Shown: positions 35,688-47,469, counted from the stretch's first letter. The stretch is 64,000 nucleotides of DNA from Nymphaea colorata (GCF_008831285.2 NC_045138.2:42773115-42837114); one strand, 5' to 3'. Numbers and translations: made by a program. Notes: generated by a model not told the origin, from the letters alone.

Positions 35688-38463
35688 GGCCCCGTTTGAT
35701 GCACATGAAAAAAACTATGCATCGAGGGGATTTTTACTTTTTTTGTACCGCTTTAATTAGTGTCATTAAACATAGATAAATTTACCATGCAAAAACCATT
35801 CAACCCGGGTAAACTTACCCTGGAAAAAGTCAGACCCTACAGGGTCCAACTTTTTTTTAGGGTTTTTTTTGGCCTATGAGGGCGTCTTCTCTTCACTACA
35901 TCGTTTTTCTTTAGCGCCATGTTTTTCTCCACATCATTTCTCTTCAGCACCGCATCTTTCTCCTCTCAAAGATGAGCAAGGGATCCACCGAGAGTAGATC
36001 AGTGCCACATCATTCTCTTCACCGTTGTTTCCATTTCTCATCATAGAACAGCTGGTGGGGAAATTCTATTTCTTCATAGGTAAGATCCTTCGCCATCCCT
36101 CTTTCATGCATTTCTTTGTGGCTATAAATTTCTTTTCTTTCATAGAATAGGTGAGAAAGAGAAAAAGATGCGATTGAAGCATTTGGTCAAGTTTTATAAG
36201 AGACGACAGTCAATCTTCATGATTTTCTTTGTGTTGTTTTTGTTCCTTCGTAGAAGAGGGTGAGAGATGTCTCGTTCCACCTTTGTAATTGTTAGATTAT
36301 GCTATTATATCATGTCTTCTTCAATACAATGAAATTTATCAAATGGATAGTGCCACGCATGTTGATTCTGTTATTCATTGGATTTTCAGTGTTAAACAAA
36401 AAGTCTATTACTCCTTGCATTTTCTTTTGATGACTTTGTGCTTGAAGTTGAAGATCCCAGCATCAGATTCTTGTCAAAGGCATGACCTTCATAAAGCCAG
36501 GTTTCAAGTGGCTCACGAATTTCTGCTTTTAACAACTGTAAATTTATTGTATATAAAAACTGGTTTTTAACTAGTTCTTGTTTTCATATTTTCTTCTCTC
36601 ATTTTCTGACTTTTTTCTCTATAGATAAAAACATCTGTTCATAGTCCAAGCTCATTGGATTCTAAATTGGGGTTAGGCCAAAGTCATCGGATTTTGAATT
36701 GGGTCAATAACCAGATAAGGCTGACACATTGGCACATCTGCTTCAAGACAGTGGGTTGGGGGTAGTCAAAATTGACCAACACAGTTGTGGTTTGGGAAGT
36801 GTGGGAAGCATCCGTAACTACTTCTTGTTACCCACCGTCTTTTATTCTTGATCTTAGCAATCCTTCAGGCGTGGAAGTTTTGAAAGTGCTTTTCCGAGGA
36901 GAATAACAAAACATACTGTTTTTGAGTTTTGACAGCATCCATGATTCTATTCTCCATTTTTGCCTCCATCTTTTCCCTTGCCCTTTTGATTTTGTATGCC
37001 AGCTTGCTTCCTCTTTCTTTTTCTCCTTTTCCCTTGCAGATTCTAAACACATTGTTGTCAATTAATTATGAGCTTCTTTTCATCTTATTTGTAATATAAA
37101 AAGTTGGTCATGAGAATCTGATCTAGAATGCTTGTGTTTGGTATTTTGAGCTTCTATAAACATGATAAGATGCTCATTACATAAAAGACCAGTTGTAGAC
37201 TACACACAGGAGCATGTGCAGGGCATCAAGATTTTAGCAGTCTTGTTTACTTGCAGTTTCCAGTGCTAATTGTTACTTAATCATGGATTTGATTTGGTTC
37301 GTTAACTAGGATAGAACTTGAGGATATTATAATCACACACATGCATGGAGTATAGTTGCTTCTTGAACAACATCATCATGTCACGTTGGTAATTTCTGCT
37401 AACCTGTTTTGGTAGCTTCTAACTGGCTTGGCAGTTGGCAATAAGATAGCATTTCATTATAATCAGAACAAAAAGTATTGAGCATTGCTTCTAAACTAAA
37501 CAAGGTTGCTTTATGGACCTGAGGCCTGTTACATCCAAGTGGGTAATATCAGTTTTCGGAATACTAGAACTTCCATTTTCCTGCACAAGGAGCGCTCTAC
37601 TAGCTGGACCTAGCATAGCTTTCCGTCAACTTGTAAATATGAGCTGAATAGTTTACAACTTACAAGTGATATTAAGCCCAAGCATTGTGACTAAGAGGAG
37701 TTAATACTTCTGTCAGTGCCTCTGCATATTAACTCTAAGTGTTTCTAGCTACTACTGTATGACTATGACACTACAATCAAATGAGTGAGGTTTGAATAGC
37801 TTGCCTAATGCCTCAGTATGTGAATGAGTTAAAGTTTGAGATTACCTTGTGTTAAGCATATTACCCATAGTGTTTCTAGCTATTGCACATACAATTTCAC
37901 AACGAAGCAGCCTCAAGTAGTTTCTTTCATTTTTTGAAGCATCCTCAACTAATTTCTTTCACTTTTCTTACTTTTTAGCTGCTATTGTGATCATAATTTT
38001 TGTCATCCATTATCAGTAACATCGTATATGTGAATTCATAGGTTTCACTCGTTGAATGGTCTGAGTGTGAGTGCAAGGGGAAGGCTGGCTGGTTTCCTTC
38101 AGTTTATGTGCAAAGGCGGGAGAAGGCTCCATCTATTTTTTTGTTTATATGTTTTTCAGACAAATCTCTTGTCAAATGAATTTGTTGTTCAGCTGAGATA
38201 AATTTTTGTCAGATGCAGAAATAGCTTTCAAAGCTCTCAAACTCATGCCTTCAAGTGAAAATACAATGGTAAAATAATTTGTTTGTGTTAAAGTTTTCTT
38301 GTGCACCAAACATAGTTAAATTTTATCCTGTAAAAAACTTCCCTACCATCAAACATGGTCTGGAAAAGGACAAAGCAAATTTTTTCCTTTCGTACATTTT
38401 TCTTCAATTTTTTGCCATGCTAAATTTACTGCTCAATTTTTTACCTTGCCATCAAATGGTACC
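35688..38463. mobile_element. PIF/Harbinger-like element inside gypsy gag
   Basis: The left end GGCCCCGTTTGATG and the inverted right end GGTACCATTTGATG form imperfect terminal inverted repeats, flanked by TAA at 35,685-35,687 and TAA at 38,464-38,466. A 3-bp TAA/TTA duplication with GG-starting ends is the PIF/Harbinger signature. Comparison with the uninterrupted minus gypsy copy shows this block is extra DNA within gag. At 2776 bp it is large enough for a gene, but I see no DDE transposase. Instead it carries an SH3-domain exon at 38,042 and unidentified DNA that may be intron. It is likely non-autonomous. Confidence 0.7.
38042..38137 (+). pseudogene. Captured exon of plant SH3-domain protein
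   Basis: After a possible acceptor (TTCATAG, ending at 38,041) the plus strand reads VSLVEWSECECKGKAGWF, then PSVYVQRREKAPS. The pattern W-E-GECKGKAGWFPSAYV is the C-terminal half of the SH3 fold of the plant SH3P family (BAR-SH3 proteins of endocytic vesicle traffic). The WF and P-Y residues of the peptide-binding face are present, while the GEC glycine has become Cys. It stops about 20 codons after the domain in unrelated sequence. The rest of the protein, including the BAR domain, was not found. It lies wholly inside the Harbinger-like element, so it was probably picked up by it. Confidence 0.7.
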
Positions 38464-38466
38464 TAA

Positions 38467-39690
38467 AAGAAATTTTACCTACGAAGAATTTTATGAAAGC
38501 TTTGAAAATGAAAACATATCAAAAACTTGTCTAAGAAATTCAAAGGTGCATTTGTTCATGTTCTTTGCAGAATGTTACAAATTTCGCAACAATCATAGAG
38601 CTCTCTTTTGATGTTTCCCAAGGAGCTTGGAAGGAATTGCAGCACAATGGTATAGGGAGCACATTAATCCAGTTGAACTGAAAAAGATTGATAGACCGAT
38701 CAACCTTTTCGTTGAAAGATCCATTCAGAATGTCGCAACTACACCAACAATCACCTTATTGTGTAACCAGAAACAGCGGCCAGGTGAGAAGGTCAAAGAT
38801 TTTATTCAAAGATGGAGGTCTTCTTGAAATAAGATGAGAGATCCAATCTCCCAATCCCATGCATTGGGAATGATCACCAACAAATTGACACAACCATTAA
38901 GAGCCTCATTTCTAATGCTCCAATCAAATCTTTCATCGATCTCACTAAGAGAGCATAATGCATTGAGGCAGGAATTGAAAATGGAGCTTTTGATGTTGTC
39001 ATCTCAGTAAAGTTCAAGGAAGATATAAAGAAAAGTAGTAGGAGTTAGAATGCTCCAATCAATATCATAGCCAATACTGCCGCTTTCAAAAAGGAAAGGG
39101 TAGACTATTCTAAGAATAAATGAGTAGTAGACAAAGCTAGCAGCAGTAGGAATGGCACTAAGAACAAACATGTTGGATGGGGATATGACAAGAAATTCAT
39201 CCCATTAGAACATAGTTATGAAGAAGTCATGCACGAGCTGATTGAATGAAGCACTCTGTTTCTCTCAAAAGTTTCCATCCTTCCACCAATGATGGGGAAG
39301 AACAAACAACAACTTAACAAATTTCATCGTGCGCTCGGACATGATACAGAGGATTGCCTTGTGCTCAAAAATATTGTACAAGATGAAGTTGGCCAAGAAA
39401 TATTCAAGGAAGTCAGTGAACAACTTGACATCCTCAAAAACCCTTTTCCTAAACATGGAAAAGAAACAACTGCAATGATCAGTTTGACAGATCATCAAGT
39501 CATGGTGACGAACAAAAGGGACAAAGCATCCTTGGATTGCTTTAATTTTCTTTCCAAACATGACAAGAGATCTATCAACGAACCAACTAGACAAGGCAAG
39601 CAAAACAGTTAGATAGCGGATGATCAAAAGAAGCAAATATGGGATCCTGAGCCTTTGGAAGTCATCTTCAGGAAATTAAACCCCCTACCC
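38467..39690 (+). pseudogene. Gypsy gag remnant, plus copy
   Basis: It resumes after the insertion with EEFYESFENENISK, then MFFAECYKFRNNHRALF, CFPRSLEGIAAQWYREHI and FVERSIQN and KVKDFIQRWRSS (about 38,480-38,826), the retrotransposon Gag core. A second open stretch at 39,289-39,612 reads NKFHRALGHDTEDCLVLK, a region typically between Gag and protease in this group. No CCHC zinc knuckle was seen. Stops and frameshifts occur at about 38,609 and 38,827 and between 38,960 and 39,290. Together with the 2.8-kb insertion these rule out a functional shell protein. Confidence 0.75.
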
Positions 39691-39731
39691 AAATCAAGAA
39701 GGAAAGATTTAGCCCTAACCGGGGAGATGAA

Positions 39732-40256
39732 TTGGCTTTTGGACTATACAAAAATGGTCCAATCACACTTTATGATATAGATCTACCAAATGGAGGCACA
39801 TTGCATAATGATGTCTTGCACATAGTGGTTGAAACAAAGGGTATCAGAGTTACCCATGTTTTAATTGATGGAGAAGCCAGCCTGAACATTTGTTCACATC
39901 AAATAGCTCACACATTAGGCGTAAGGCAAACTGTCTATACTCCATCATCAATTTTCATTCATAGATATGACAGATTGGGACAATCTTACATAGGTTGTGT
40001 ATGTCTTGATCTAAATATCTCTGAGACATATCATCTGGTTTTATTTCATGTGGTGGATATAGAACCCTCATTCAACTTATTGCTTGGCAGACCATGGATC
40101 CATTCTACAAATGTGGTTCCTTCCACTCTGTATAAGTGCGTCAAATGGACTCACAATATGAAAACTATAACAATCTATGTAGAAGACAAACAGAATTGTC
40201 TTGTGCATCCAATGATTTTGGTACCAACATATACAATTGAAGTGCCTAGTATTTGA
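39732..40256 (+). pseudogene. Gypsy aspartic protease, active site mutated
   Basis: A 174-codon open frame. The segment HVLIDGEASLNICSHQ (active site at 39,867-39,875) is the pepsin-like retroviral protease motif, followed by YTPSSIFIHRYDRLG and the flap/strand region ending in FNLLLGRPWIH, the second conserved hydrophobic-Gly block. The usual active-site triplet is Asp-Gly/Ser/Thr-Gly. Here the last Gly is Glu (GAA), while the minus copy keeps GGA. The enzyme would process Gag-Pol, but with this change it is probably inactive. The frame is otherwise the longest intact one in the element. Confidence 0.8.
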
Positions 40257-40292
40257 ATCTGCAAAGAAGAATTATCTCAAGGTCTCCACAAA

Positions 40293-40553
40293 TTGGCTAT
40301 TCAGAAGCTGAAAAAACATATATGGATGGAAAAGGATACCAAGCCAAATCTGTCTGAAACAAATTACAAAGGTCATCCATTGTTCAGAAATTTCCACCAG
40401 ATTGAGAAAGGATTGGACCTGCTCATGCGTCATGGCTACCTGCCATTCACTGGTCTTGGCAAACATAAAAATAGAACTAGGAACCAATTGCTTGGTCAGG
40501 ACAGAGAGGCAAGCAGGCCCTGGGATGTCAAAGTTATGAAAAAGTGGACGTAG
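40293..40553 (+). pseudogene. G-patch-like segment after protease
   Basis: The open frame reads LFRNFHQIEKGLDLLMRHGY, then LPFTGLGKHKNRTRNQ. The HGY-x(4)-GLGKHKN core matches the G-patch consensus (G-h-x(4)-GLGK-x), a short RNA-binding module. G-patch motifs next to protease are known in betaretroviruses, and its place right after protease is the same here. The glycine expected after K-N is not present, so it may be decayed. It could instead be an unrelated linker. Confidence 0.5.
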
Positions 40554-41680
40554 AAGAAGAATTCAAGCTACTACCTTTTGTCAAAGGCAATACCATAGGT
40601 GAATGTTCACCATCAATTTGAATCAATCAGTGCTTCAGCGAGTCTACTATCATTTTGTCATCTACTCATTATTTTGTCATAAAACAATTCGAAGAGTATT
40701 AGCTCTTACATATCAAAAGAGAGTTGAACCCAATTGTTGATGGTTTGGATAGTTTAGGCTCTACCATCACATTCAAACCTGAAGAATCTATTGGATCCTT
40801 TGAAGTCAGAAGACTCAAGCCACCATCTTATGTCATACTAGAACATATGCTATAAATAAAAAACAAAAAAACACCATGGTATCAAAACATCAAAGATTTT
40901 CTTTGAACAAAAGCACTTCCACCTGAAATATCTTGAAAAGAGCAAAGAGCTCCCATTGAAAAACACCATGGTATCATTCACAAAAACGTTTTCTACAGCT
41001 TTGGCATTCCACACGGTATCATTTTTGACAACAGTACTCATTTTAAAAATGAGAAAGTGCACAATCTCTGTCAAATACAACATCATTTTCTATCCAATAT
41101 TACCCTTAAGGTAACGGTCACACAGAAACAACTAACAAGATCTTGATTTGTGTTTTAGAAAAGGACTGTCGAAAGAGGCTGAGATTGGCACAAAAAAATG
41201 CACAATGCACTTTGGACATATCAAACCATGATTCAAACACACACCAATACTACACCAGCCGAATTGGCATATGGAATGAAAGTTGTCCTTCCATTACATG
41301 TCTAAAATCCAGCAATGAAATTTCCCGCTCTTATTGAACTCTCAATCAGCAAGCATCAAAAAAGGAAACTTGCCCAATTAGAACTCTTAGATGAGAAAAG
41401 TCTAGAAGCTGTAGAGCATGTTGAAGTCTAACGCAAGAGAGTCACCCAACATTATGCCAGAACAGTCATCGAAAGAAAATTTCACATAAATGACCTTGTC
41501 ATAAGATCTATGGTTTCACTCAAGAGTACACCTAAAGGAAAATGGGCACCAAACTAGCAAGGACCATATGTCATCAAAGAGGTTCTACCTCACAATTCTT
41601 ATCAGCTAATTGATGCTGATGGGGTCGAAATCCTGATCCAATTAATTCTCTACATCTCAAGAAATTCTACACTTGAATTT
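40554..41680 (+). pseudogene. Pol remnant: linker joined to integrase C-terminal half
   Basis: 40,554-40,850 encodes a linker-like stretch ending PPSYVILEHML. It then passes directly to TPWYQNIKDFL (about 40,873), which normally lies between RNase H and integrase. Next come FGIPHGIIFDNSTHFKNEKV (about 40,995-41,055; consensus DNG/T replaced by DNS), HNALWTYQTMIQTHTNTTPA and ELAYGMKVVLPL, then the C-terminal KGKWAPN and GPYVIKEVLPHNSYQLIDAD. All reverse transcriptase and RNase H, and the zinc-binding and first catalytic Asp parts of integrase, are missing. Multiple stops are present. The deletion is internal, not an end truncation. Confidence 0.75.
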
Positions 41681-42633
41681 GCAATTCAAAAATCTCAAAA
41701 TGGTTGTGCTTTGATAAGCACATTCTTAGCAAATTTTCAAACCAACTAAGGGGCATAGTATCCCTTAGAGAAAGTTTTCAAAAATGCATCAAAATTTTCA
41801 AACTCAGCTCATGTCTTGAGAACAATCGTAAGGGCATTGGCTTGAGTTATGCAAGAAATTTCAATGAAATCGAGAGATTAACACATAGAAATTAGGGTTG
41901 GACCTTGGCAAGATGGAGGAAAATCTATCAAACAAAATGAGTTGAACAATGATCTCAGGGTTAGTGTATCTGTTCCTTTGCTTCAAAGCTCTATAGTTGC
42001 GGGTGGGCACGACTTATGCTTACGTCATGAAGCTGAAAGGCAATCCAGGAACATTTTGCTTATATTAAGTATCCTAAAACCATTTCAATTTGAGTAAGTA
42101 AGTCTGATAAGTGTTCCATAGTTGGTACCCTAAGGCCAACTGGTCTCGGAGTTACTGGCCCAAAGCTCGCTACAAGGGTTTAGAAGAAAACCTGATAGAC
42201 TTGATATTGCATAAAACAAACTACACAAAACCACCAAAGCAACAGAACTCATAGTAACTTTTGGAGTGGTGAGGAATTTATCCCAAGAGTGAAGGGTGGT
42301 CCAAAAAGGAAATCAAAATTCAAAAACTAAGCCAACAGGTGAGAAGCTAAGCCAAAAGGGGAGAAAAAGCACTTGTCAATAGTCAAGAAGGCGCTAAGTT
42401 CAAGCTTCGAATGCAAAAACTTTCACAATTGTAAAATTTTTCAGCCAACGTTAATTCCTCTACAGAGTCTCCTATGAGGTAGAGGAAAATCTTCTTATTT
42501 CAGGTCTATGCCTAGCATTTCCCCTCCAGTGAGGACGGTTCAACATTATTTGAAAGATAGACTTTTCAAACAATTTGCAAAAATTTGGTGCGCGAATCTT
42601 TGCTATTAAGAAAAGTATGCAACTTTCTTAACT
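41681..42633 (+). other. 3' untranslated region of plus gypsy
   Basis: About 950 bp between the last integrase residues and the polypurine tract. No coding sequence. It contains AAGCCAACAGGTGAGAAGC repeated as AAGCCAAAAGGGGAGAAA at about 42,330-42,366. Confidence 0.6.
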
Positions 42634-42648
42634 GCAAAGAGGGGCATC
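42634..42648 (+). other. Polypurine tract of plus gypsy
   Basis: GCAAAGAGGGGCATC lies immediately before TGTTAACACCCC, the 3' LTR start. Confidence 0.8.
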
Positions 42649-45355
42649 TGTTAACACCCCAAATTTTTCCACCTCAATTGATGGAAGCAATGTCAAAATT
42701 TTACGAAGGAATTTCACAAAAGATTGTGACAATTTGAAATTTTAAAGCCAATTTTTAATCTAAGCATAATTTAGATTCAAATCATGAATTTGACTCGTGA
42801 CATGAATCCCAAAGCAGGATTACGAGTCTAGATCCTGATTTGGTACTCAAAATTAGACCCAAATTAGGATTTAAGATCATAATCCAAATTACAAGTGTCA
42901 TTTGAAATCCATATCCATTACAAAATTTAAATCCAGTTTTAAGTCCAAAATTAGATCCAACTCAGGATTCAAAATGCTATGTGGGACCCACATGTGGGCC
43001 CCACCTGGCTCGTTTTTTCAGAAGCCCACCCAACAGGTCACACACCCGCTTTTTTTAATATCTTCTCTCAATTATTTCCAATAATAACAATGAGAAATGA
43101 ATAACATTATAATTGAGTTCATAGGAAAAGATAGACATTTATCCTTCTCTCTCCCTGTTAACTAAAAGGAGATCCCCTAATTAAAAGAGAAGTCAAATTC
43201 CAAAGAAACAATAAGTGTTTCTAACCAACCTACTAATGGTAAGTAAACTCACCTAACCTACTCAATCTAAGTAGGTTTGACCTTGGCGGACCCAAATGTG
43301 GCGCCAACTTCATCAAAGGTCAGTCAACACGAGCTCAACTTAGTCAAAAGGGTAAGTCTATCCCATGATCCAATTAATGGACAAGAATAGACCTTGACCA
43401 TACCAAATCTATTTTGACTAAACCCATTCGAAGTATAATTTAGCTCAATCAAGTGCTTTCTTAGCCCAAATTCATCAAATGACCTCAATCAAGTCAACTT
43501 CAGCTTGCAAATGAACTTTGACTTTGGTCAATTGATCAGATTTGATCCAATTTCGACAAATTTGCCCTTCCATGATCAAATTAAAATTATAGAACCCAAA
43601 TTGGAATTCTATGAAAGGCAAATTTATGTTTCAATTTGTCAAATGTACAAAGCAAATGTTAAACTGAAAACCAATATTTCAAACCAAAATTTGATTCAAT
43701 TGAAACCCATTTTCAATCAAATTATAGACAAAAATGCCCTTTGCAAACCAAATTTGCTGAAGTTTTCAAAATTTATTCAAATTCAAATGAAATTGTCAAA
43801 AATATATTCACAACTCAATAACATCTAGATTTGAATCATCACGATTCATGAGTTATGCGGTTCCTTGTTAAAATCTCACTTTGAGGTGTAAGATACGCAT
43901 ATATATATTATTATATATATGCATGTATAACCTCTTCTTCAAAATCAGTTTTCTATTTTAAAATTAGGTTGGAACATGTTTCCAAACTGATTTTAAGGAA
44001 AGAAAACTTCATTTTGATCTACGTACTTCAAAACTACAAGATCACTTAACATTTCATGTTTAAGTTTTATCAATTCCAACAATACATTCATGAAATGCAT
44101 ATATATTGCTAAATCAAACCATGTTTTCATGAAATTTAGCTTAAAACTCTAAATTTTAAGGTCTTGAAATATTAATTTTCAGCCACAAAGTTGCTATCTT
44201 TCATAAAACTTGAGAAAGTTCTAATCTCATTCAAACCGGCACCTGAAGAATACTTTAAGAGTCATTGGTTTCATTTCATATATTTTTAGATCTTGCATGG
44301 GATTAATTAACATTCCAAAGTACTCCAAAATCATATCCCAATCTTCGTTTCTCCCAAAAGAGAATATCCAACATGCTGAAATTGTTCAAGAAATGGATGA
44401 ATCTTTTATTATAAATTCTGAAATCTAAATTAGCTTTGGAAAAGAAAGTTTTCTAAAAATGTAATGTCTAAACCCAACATGTTGGAGCATGTTCTTATAA
44501 GGAAAAATCCTCTTGCTGATTTAGATGTTTAACTAATGTAATTTTCAATAATTTTCATCTTTCTTTAAGAAACAAGCTTTTTAGAATCAACATTTCTGAT
44601 TTTCAGCCATTTAAATGTGGCTGTTTTGAGATAAAAGTGGATGTTACCCACATCTCAAGTTTGTGGACTGCATCTCTAACTTTTGTGCTAGATATGATAA
44701 GCACATTTGAAAAAGTCCTACATTCCCATTAAAATCAATCTTTATGTGTTGAATATATGATGTGTAATTACATTGAATGAATGTTGAGAGATTATGAGAG
44801 AAAGAAGAATGAATGTTTCATATAGTTTCTTTTCTTAATTCAAGCATTCATATTCACCCAAAATCAATTGCACCACGTGCACATTCTCTAGAAATTAAGT
44901 GATTCAATTTTGAGTTGCAAAAGGTGACCAAGTCATATTGCAACAAGAATTTGAAGACCTCACTTAATTTTCAAAGCAAACACAAGCATCACATCCCTAA
45001 TCTTAGCCAAAACATATTTTGAAAACAACACTTTTCTAACATCTTAGAATTCATTTTCATCAAAAGAACAAATTCTATTTATGCAAAAACCCAAATTTCT
45101 CATGTCTTAGACCTAATCACACGATTTGGCAAAAAAAGAGAGTTTTAAAATCAATTCAGCTTGCTAGGTAACTTAGTCAATTTTCCAAAAGTTGATCACA
45201 AGACGTACATAATTTCAACCCAAAAATCATCTTCAGTTCACAATAAAGAACTCAATTTCAAAATCTCCAACTTTCCCTATAAATTATGATCTAAAATGTC
45301 AAATTAACTTTCAAATCAGGACAATTATCATTTCAAATCAATCCATACCACTTCA
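42649..45355 (+). repeat. 3' LTR of plus gypsy (truncated, internally shorter)
   Basis: It aligns with 28,725-32,785 of the 5' LTR, but lacks the 1.3-kb TATA-bearing block (junction near 43,835) and the last 370 bp. It is cut at 45,355, where the duplicated actin-related-protein segment begins. Individual bases differ at several per cent of sites by eye. Confidence 0.8.
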
Positions 45356-46615
45356 AATCTTCTCCAAATTCTCTTGTTTTGAAGTTTTCGTGCAAAGGGT
45401 TGGATCATTGATTGCTAAGGGAAAATTGATACTTCTATAGCTCACTCTCCTATCCACCTAAAAACCACTTTCAGGACCGAGTTGGATTGGTTTGAATGGT
45501 TATAGATAATCCTCTTAGCAATAAGACACAAAAAACAATATGCCAAAATCAAAGCAAAATCACGATACAAGTCCTAAAATACCCTCATCTCCTTAACTAA
45601 GTGGAAATTCTAGATCCTTAAGTGCAGACAAGTTCAAAATTGTATTCTATTTGGTGGAGATACATATGCCTAAAAGTTAAAGAAAAATCATAAATAGAAA
45701 CTACAAAGATGAACAAACACTCAGGAAAAACTATAACTGAACATCTCTTTTTTCCACGAAGTAAAAAATCTGAGAGCTTGCATCTTTTTGAAAGCGCTGC
45801 TCAAAATCTGTAGCAAAAGAAATGTAGGCATGAAACCAGTAACTTACTTTATGAGGTTGATGATGCATGTTAAAAGCCTCCTCTTTCATGATTCAATTTT
45901 TCAGTGTTGATGGCATACACTTATTAGTTGTTCGTAGTCAATGTCCAAAGCTTCTACAATATGGATGGGCTGTAAACATGCTTAAAAAGAGGCCAGGTGT
46001 CCTAGATGCAACGTGATGTAACTCGTTAAGACTTAAGATGAACTATAACCACAATATGCAGCTAACAGTAAATGCCTAATGATATCATTTATATGTTTGT
46101 AGTGGTTCATAATTCAACTCCTGTCAATTCAAAACCACTTGTTGTAGGGTATGCAAGTGAAGAAAAACCCTGTTAGAATTTCATGTTGTGTGACAACCTC
46201 CATACGCTGCAGACAGTCCATCCTCTTTGCTGCAGAAGCTTATTTTAAGATGAGACCTATGGAGGCATGACTTGCTATCAAATGTTGCAAGAAGTTTTAA
46301 GCAGTGTATGCACCAGACTGACAATGAGCACTTAACTATTTTTTATGATTTCGATTAATAGAAGAAAGAACCATGGGAAGGTCAAACTTAGTGAAAAACA
46401 TGGACATACCAGTCATAGATACAATCCACAAAGCACATTATTTTCCAACAATCGCCTATGGTTCTCATATCAAGCACTTGAGATACAACGCAGAAGCTGC
46501 TCAACAATACCATGTTCTTCGAGGCCCAAAATGAAAGGCTGAAACAACGCGTCACTGGCCGTGTACCTCTCTTTCCCAATAGTTATTTCCTGGAACATAA
46601 AATTTACAGTGGGTA
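45356..46615. repeat. Duplicated 1.26-kb segment, copy 1 (empty site)
   Basis: Nearly identical to 54,720-55,061 plus 60,394-61,316. It contains the uninterrupted target AATAG at 45,693-45,697, where copy 2 has a copia insertion. It carries two exons of an actin-related protein on the minus strand. No terminal inverted repeats or target duplication were seen at the edges. Confidence 0.9.
45770..46589 (-). pseudogene. Actin-related protein exons, copy 1
   Basis: Exon 46,589-46,410 (minus) follows an acceptor (TGTTCCAG) and reads EITIGKERYTASDALFQP, then LGLEEHGIVEQLLRCISSA, a TGA stop, YENHRRLLENNVLCG, and a donor GTATGT. The ITIGKERY--SDALFQP and LLEN-VLCGG patterns belong to subdomains 3-4 of the actin fold. 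I think of plant ARP9, without certainty. The next exon, 45,807-45,770, reads DFEQRFQKDASSQ after acceptor CTACAG, and the split codon phase fits the donor. A one-base loss after LCG is shared with copy 2. The TGA is private to copy 1. Actin-related proteins of this kind act in nuclear chromatin remodelling. Only a fraction of the gene is present, so it is dead. Confidence 0.75.
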
Positions 46616-46819
46616 ACTCAGGGTGATTATTATTATTATTGACAAAGAGCACTATCATGCATGTGTTTTTTCTAGTAAATCTTCTGTACACCCAAAAGTA
46701 CATCATCATAGTGTTCAACTATTATCTAGATGTTGCATGCTTGATAAGCTGATGGCAAACCATAAACTGAAATAGAATCCTCAGGAACAAGCGTTAGAGC
46801 ATTTAATTACAAGACGTAC

Positions 46820-46910
46820 CTGTGGAAACATACACCCATCTTCTTCACGTTTACAAAAGTTGTTGATATGACCATTGAAGCACAAGAAGCAATAGCATTT
46901 GATGGACAGC
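46820..46910 (-). pseudogene. Possible upstream exon of the same actin-related gene
   Basis: A 91-nt block is bounded by an acceptor (CCTTTACAG) and a donor (CAG then GTACGT) on the minus strand. In the phase that continues into EITIGKERY it reads LSIKCYCFLCFNGHINNF, then CKREEDGCMFPQ, with no stop. The position and phase fit the exon just before ITIGKERY. It lies outside the duplicated segment. The match to actin is not clear at the residue level. Confidence 0.35.
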
Positions 46911-47146
46911 CTGTAAAGGTAAAAAACGAATTAATTTTCATGAAGAAAAATGTGCATGTGCATCATGAGAAAGAAGAAAGTTACTAAGGAAAGTGGGGGA
47001 TCCAAGTTTCCTAGAAATAAAACACAATTATGATGATATGTCTTTTAAAAAGTTTCAAGAAGCTAGTAAAACAAGCTTATGCAAGAACATATTTCTGGAC
47101 TCATATCTGGATCTGAACTTACAACTTAAGAGATTTTGGCATATCA

Positions 47147-47460
47147 CATGTACGACAATATGTACTGTAATGTAAATGTACATATAATAATATGTATACT
47201 TATTTTATAATATTATTATTATACAAAATATATGTATGATACACATATATTGTAATATGTAATGCATTTGTTTATATATATACAACATGTACGACAATTT
47301 GTACTATAATGTAAATGTACATATTATAATGCTACAGCACATTTAATGCATAAATTATATAAATATATTATACATATCATATATATATACCATATGTTAT
47401 ATTGTACAATATATAATATATATTATGTACATATTATATGTTATATTGTATAAAATATAA
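47147..47460. repeat. AT-rich block with 48-bp direct repeat
   Basis: ACATGTACGACAATATGTAC at 47,147 recurs as ACATGTACGACAATTTGTAC at 47,284, with about 48 bases similar. It is followed by TATA-rich simple sequence to about 47,460. Confidence 0.8.
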
Positions 47461-47469
47461 TAAACATTC

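Larger units (their letters stand above)
28725..45355 (+). mobile_element. Ty3/gypsy element, plus copy (non-autonomous)
   Basis: Layout: 5' LTR 28,725-33,156; primer-binding-like site; ORF1 with plant mobile domain; gag split by a Harbinger-like insertion; protease; G-patch-like segment; integrase C-terminal part; long 3' untranslated region; polypurine tract; 3' LTR from 42,649, cut at 45,355. A separate mobile-domain ORF1, very long LTRs and a long 3' region fit the Tat-type side of plant gypsy elements, but without reverse transcriptase the lineage is an inference. Reverse transcriptase and RNase H are absent, so it could not move on its own. Confidence 0.85.

Noticed and set aside
45356-46615. 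Helitron as carrier of the duplicated exons
   Set aside because: I looked for a TC start and a CTRR end with a hairpin at the segment edges and did not find them. Kept only as one possible route.
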